A program made the translations under genes and the position numbers. 64,000 nt of DNA from Brachionus koreanus (Eukaryota > Rotifera > Eurotatoria > Ploima > Brachionidae), in assembly GCA_016987375.1 (NCBI GenBank), contig PJRA01000493.1:647244-711243 (forward strand), written 5' to 3'. The number at the start of each line of letters is the position of its first letter. Positions within the stretch are counted from its first letter, which is position 1. Below are positions 61,601 through 64,000 of this stretch, piece after piece. The notes below the pieces were generated by a model that saw nothing but the letters and a program-made list of their open reading frames with translations, had not been told where the DNA came from and made no database searches.

Positions 61601-64000
61601 ATTAAGCTATTTTTAAACTGATAGGATTTTGAAATTCGACTTTAATGATAAATTATGTAAGCTTTTTTTTTATTAGAAATATTTAGTTTGATAGACATCT
61701 GCCAACAAAAATTAATTTTTCGGCTTATAATATCAAACAAATAAGAATGTGTTTCTCTGACGTCTATTTATTTGGTTCAATTTCTAATGACTAAAATATT
61801 GATGCAGTTTTATTAAAAATATTTGTGGGTTGAAGCTGTTTAGATAAAAAGCTGTAATTTTATTTATCTTATTTTACTAAATAATTATAAAATCTATAAA
61901 AAAAATTTATTTAACAAAACCCAGCTACGTTTTTAATCCAAATCCAAAGTTTAAAATCCAAGTCTGTTTTGAAATTGAAAATAAAAAAAAATTTTTCATT
62001 TTTTTTTAAAAGGTTTAAAAATTTGGAATTTAATTTTAAAAAATTATAATTGTGTCCTTTATAAACTTGTTTTCACAAGAATTTTTCCTAAAATTTAAAA
62101 AATCTAATTTTAAAATAGTTCAAAGCTGGCTTTTGTTTATTTCATTTTAAAACCAATTGAAGTTTATTGAATTACTCAAACATATTTCAACATAGTAAAA
62201 CAATATTTTTCTAATTTAAAGTTTGTTGTTAAGAACAAAAATTCAACTAATTAACGTAGACTTTTGTTTAATTGAAGCAAACAAGTCACCAAGTCAACTA
62301 AATATTTTAAAAAGTTAGTTGACTATTGATTTGTTTAATTAATATCTTGGCTTGTTTAACAAATTAAACAAGATTTAAACAATTCTCTAGATTTTTGAAT
62401 TATTTTTACCCTGAATCTTGGTTTATTTTTCATTGATATATAAGGTTTTATTTTTTAAATTAATTCTGGAAGAAAATTAGACAAAAACTAAATAATTCAT
62501 TAAAAAAATTAAAAAAAGCTCATAAAGCTGAAAATCGCAGAAAAAAATGAAAAAAATTAACTGTTAACTGACTTTTCTTTAATTTTTTGCGGTGGATTTC
62601 ACTCTTGGAATTAAAAAATAAGACAAAAACTCTATCAAAATAAGAAAATTTTCTTTTAAATAATTTCAAACTTTTTATTAAAATAAAGTCTAGCATTACT
62701 AAATGATTATTTTACTTCCATACTAAAATCAAAAATGATTTTACTTCTAAATTAAAATTTTCCAGAGTATTTTAATCATCAATAAAATCAGAATCAATAT
62801 TTTGGCATATTAATTTTTTTTCTGAAGGTCCAAAGTAAGATCAAAATAATAAAATATTCAAAGATTTATACATCATCATTACCAGATTTTAAATAAATCA
62901 TTAAATATTGCACTATGTTGCATAGAACAGAGAACTAGTAAAAACTATGAAACCAGAAACTTACAACCTTTTCTGTTCTAATTTCTGTTTATTTTGTTTA
63001 CATATTTGGTGATTAAAATCAAAATAATCAAGTGAGATTTTATTTTTTATGATGATGAATTTTAATTAAATAACACTAGAACGCCTAAGGGGTTTTTTAG
63101 ACCCCTTTTTGAAAAATTAAAACTTTGATTTTATCACATATAAATAAAATTTTAAAAAATGATCATTATAAGCTAAAAATCTTGATTGTAATTTTTTAGA
63201 AAATTAAAAAATTTTCAAAGAAAATGTTTAATTTATCTTTATAACTTTATTTTAAATTTTTGTGAGAAATCAGCCGGACTTTTTAGTGTTAAACAAAATT
63301 TTGTGTGAAAATTATAAAAATCTAAAACATGATCAAGTAATTAAGAATTAATTTTAATATTTAGTTTGATTTACATTGACTTATCAAAAGAAAAAAAAAT
63401 ATTATAAAGTAAAAGATTTTTTCTTAAATTTGATCAATGGAAAATCTAAAATTTAATTTTTTGACATATTTTTTCTATCTTAAAAAACCCAAACAAATGT
63501 TTATACTAGTTATCAAAAAAAAAAAAATTAAAATTAAAATTATATTTTAAAAAAATTTTCTTTTCAGATTGATGCATTTTTGCACAACGAACTTATTCAA
63601 ACAATCAACAACATAACCCCGAGTGAGGTTGAACAAATCCTGAGCAGGAAAATCGCATCCCACATTGGGTTAGTCTTAATTTTTTTATGGATTTATTTAA
63701 AAAAAATATATAAAAAAATTTTTTTTAGAGTGACCATTTTTGATTCAAATAGTCCAAATGCAAAAATCGATCAAAACAGTGAGTTATCGAGCGAAATCAA
63801 CTCGAACAATCAAACACCTAAACAACATCTTAGTGAAGAATCGTCTTCATCCGGATCATTTTATTCGTCAAGCCATGATTTAGATCAACTCATTCAATCT
63901 TCGTCAGTGAATTCTTTGAAGGCAAAATATTTGAACGAAAATGTCGACTTCATAGACAATAGCAATTCTGCACGGATTCGCTCATCAAGAACAAAATTGC
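55693..64000 (+). CDS. ARHGAP6-like: Rho GTPase-activating protein, ARHGAP6/36 type (3' end outside window)
   Basis: Stimulates GTP hydrolysis by Rho-family GTPases. Exons: 55693-57102, 60015-60848, 60962-61112, 61168-61517, 63568-63668, 63729-64000 and beyond; phases 0, 0, 1, 0, 2. ATG at 55693 after AT-rich leader. Exon 1 (470 codons) is low-complexity, rich in Ser/Asn/Gln and Thr, with no recognised domain. Exon 2 begins with a conserved ARHGAP6-like block (YMTGPIGKMASVSSCSSLGD, then KIKLNDIQVKYLTLIELKYL) and enters the GAP domain at VFGQTLYKCI. An Asn/Lys-rich insertion of over 80 residues precedes VPNIVKSCCNHIS. The arginine finger is in VVGIFRIDSSKKR. Later GAP motifs are CLLKEYLRSLPEPLLTRDLY, LLPVPNRDTLEVLLKLL and GNKMDAFNLAMVFGPNLLKK, so the domain looks catalytically intact. 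After it a Ser-rich region runs off the edge. Confidence 0.88.
57103..60014. other. 2.9-kb RhoGAP intron
   Basis: Intron between the low-complexity N-terminal exon and the domain-bearing exons. AT-rich, no nested gene; holds a TTAA family 2 MITE end at 57648-57725. Confidence 0.7.
57648..57725 (+). repeat. MITE right end, TTAA family 2
   Basis: aaatttattgaataaaaaac... gtaacaaaagaagtt... gccctccgatctttgagtg-TTAA. Confidence 0.65.
61518..63567. other. 2.0-kb RhoGAP intron
   Basis: Splits the end of the GAP domain from the next conserved helix (IDAFLHNELIQTINNI). AT-rich; the only element is the MITE at about 63070-63292. Confidence 0.65.
63070..63292. mobile_element. TTAA-type MITE with CACTAG terminus
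   Basis: Starts taacactagaacgcctaagg followed by a ggggttttttagacccc hairpin, and ends gccggactttttagtg-TTAA. The terminal CACTAG/TTTAGTG pair and size match the TTAA families elsewhere in the window; the left TTAA appears mutated to ATAA. Confidence 0.6.

Overview
The window is AT-rich, intron-rich eukaryotic DNA from an animal. The evidence is five conserved metazoan genes with spliceosomal GT-AG introns (many only about 50-60 bp, others 1-4 kb), sparse gene spacing, and relics of LINE and Tc1/mariner transposons. The gene set (a soluble NO-sensing guanylate cyclase, PXK, PDS5, TMEM33, ORP1 and an ARHGAP6-type RhoGAP) indicates an invertebrate. A small-genome lophotrochozoan such as a monogonont rotifer would fit, but the species cannot be fixed from the sequence alone. 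There are two assembly gaps (15621-15673 and 42397-42529).

Layout: (1) 855-9064 (+) is the 3' part of an oxysterol-binding-protein-related gene of the ORP1/ORP2 type (PH-domain end, linker with coiled coil and FFAT-like motif, complete ORD). Its 4-kb intron carries a complete antisense ankyrin-repeat gene (2821-3762, -), and a phase-compatible alternative first exon at 7190-7299 would give a short ORP2-like isoform. (2) 9.7-12.4 kb is a graveyard of degenerate ORFs, a LINE 3' end and a Tc1-like transposase. (3) 12647-15387 (+) is a complete PXK gene (PX domain, pseudokinase, proline-rich/WH2-like tail). (4) 15.5-17.2 kb holds a long-TIR MITE with a gap, a 32-bp-arm hairpin and mariner remnants. 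(5) 21071-25117 (+) is a complete soluble guanylate cyclase beta-1 gene whose first coding exon appears to be the ATG alone. (6) 26401-27415 (-) is complete TMEM33. (7) 29695-40443 (+) is a complete 19-exon PDS5 cohesin-regulator gene with a TA-flanked MITE just behind one 5' splice site and an antisense LINE plus mariner in a 3.3-kb intron. (8) 40.5-55.7 kb is mostly gene-free, with an RT fragment, a gap and MITEs. (9) 55693-64000 (+) is an ARHGAP6-like RhoGAP gene that runs off the right edge.

The genes are unrelated housekeeping or signalling genes and no operon-like cooperation is visible. I did not find a convincing new molecular system. The most distinctive observations are gene architecture (nested gene, alternative ORP exon, one-codon exon) and several MITE families: TTAA-flanked families with CACTAG termini, and a TA-flanked family starting GTGTTGG. 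All exon boundaries were read by eye from reading frame, splice-site consensus and remembered family alignment, and each model was checked for phase consistency.
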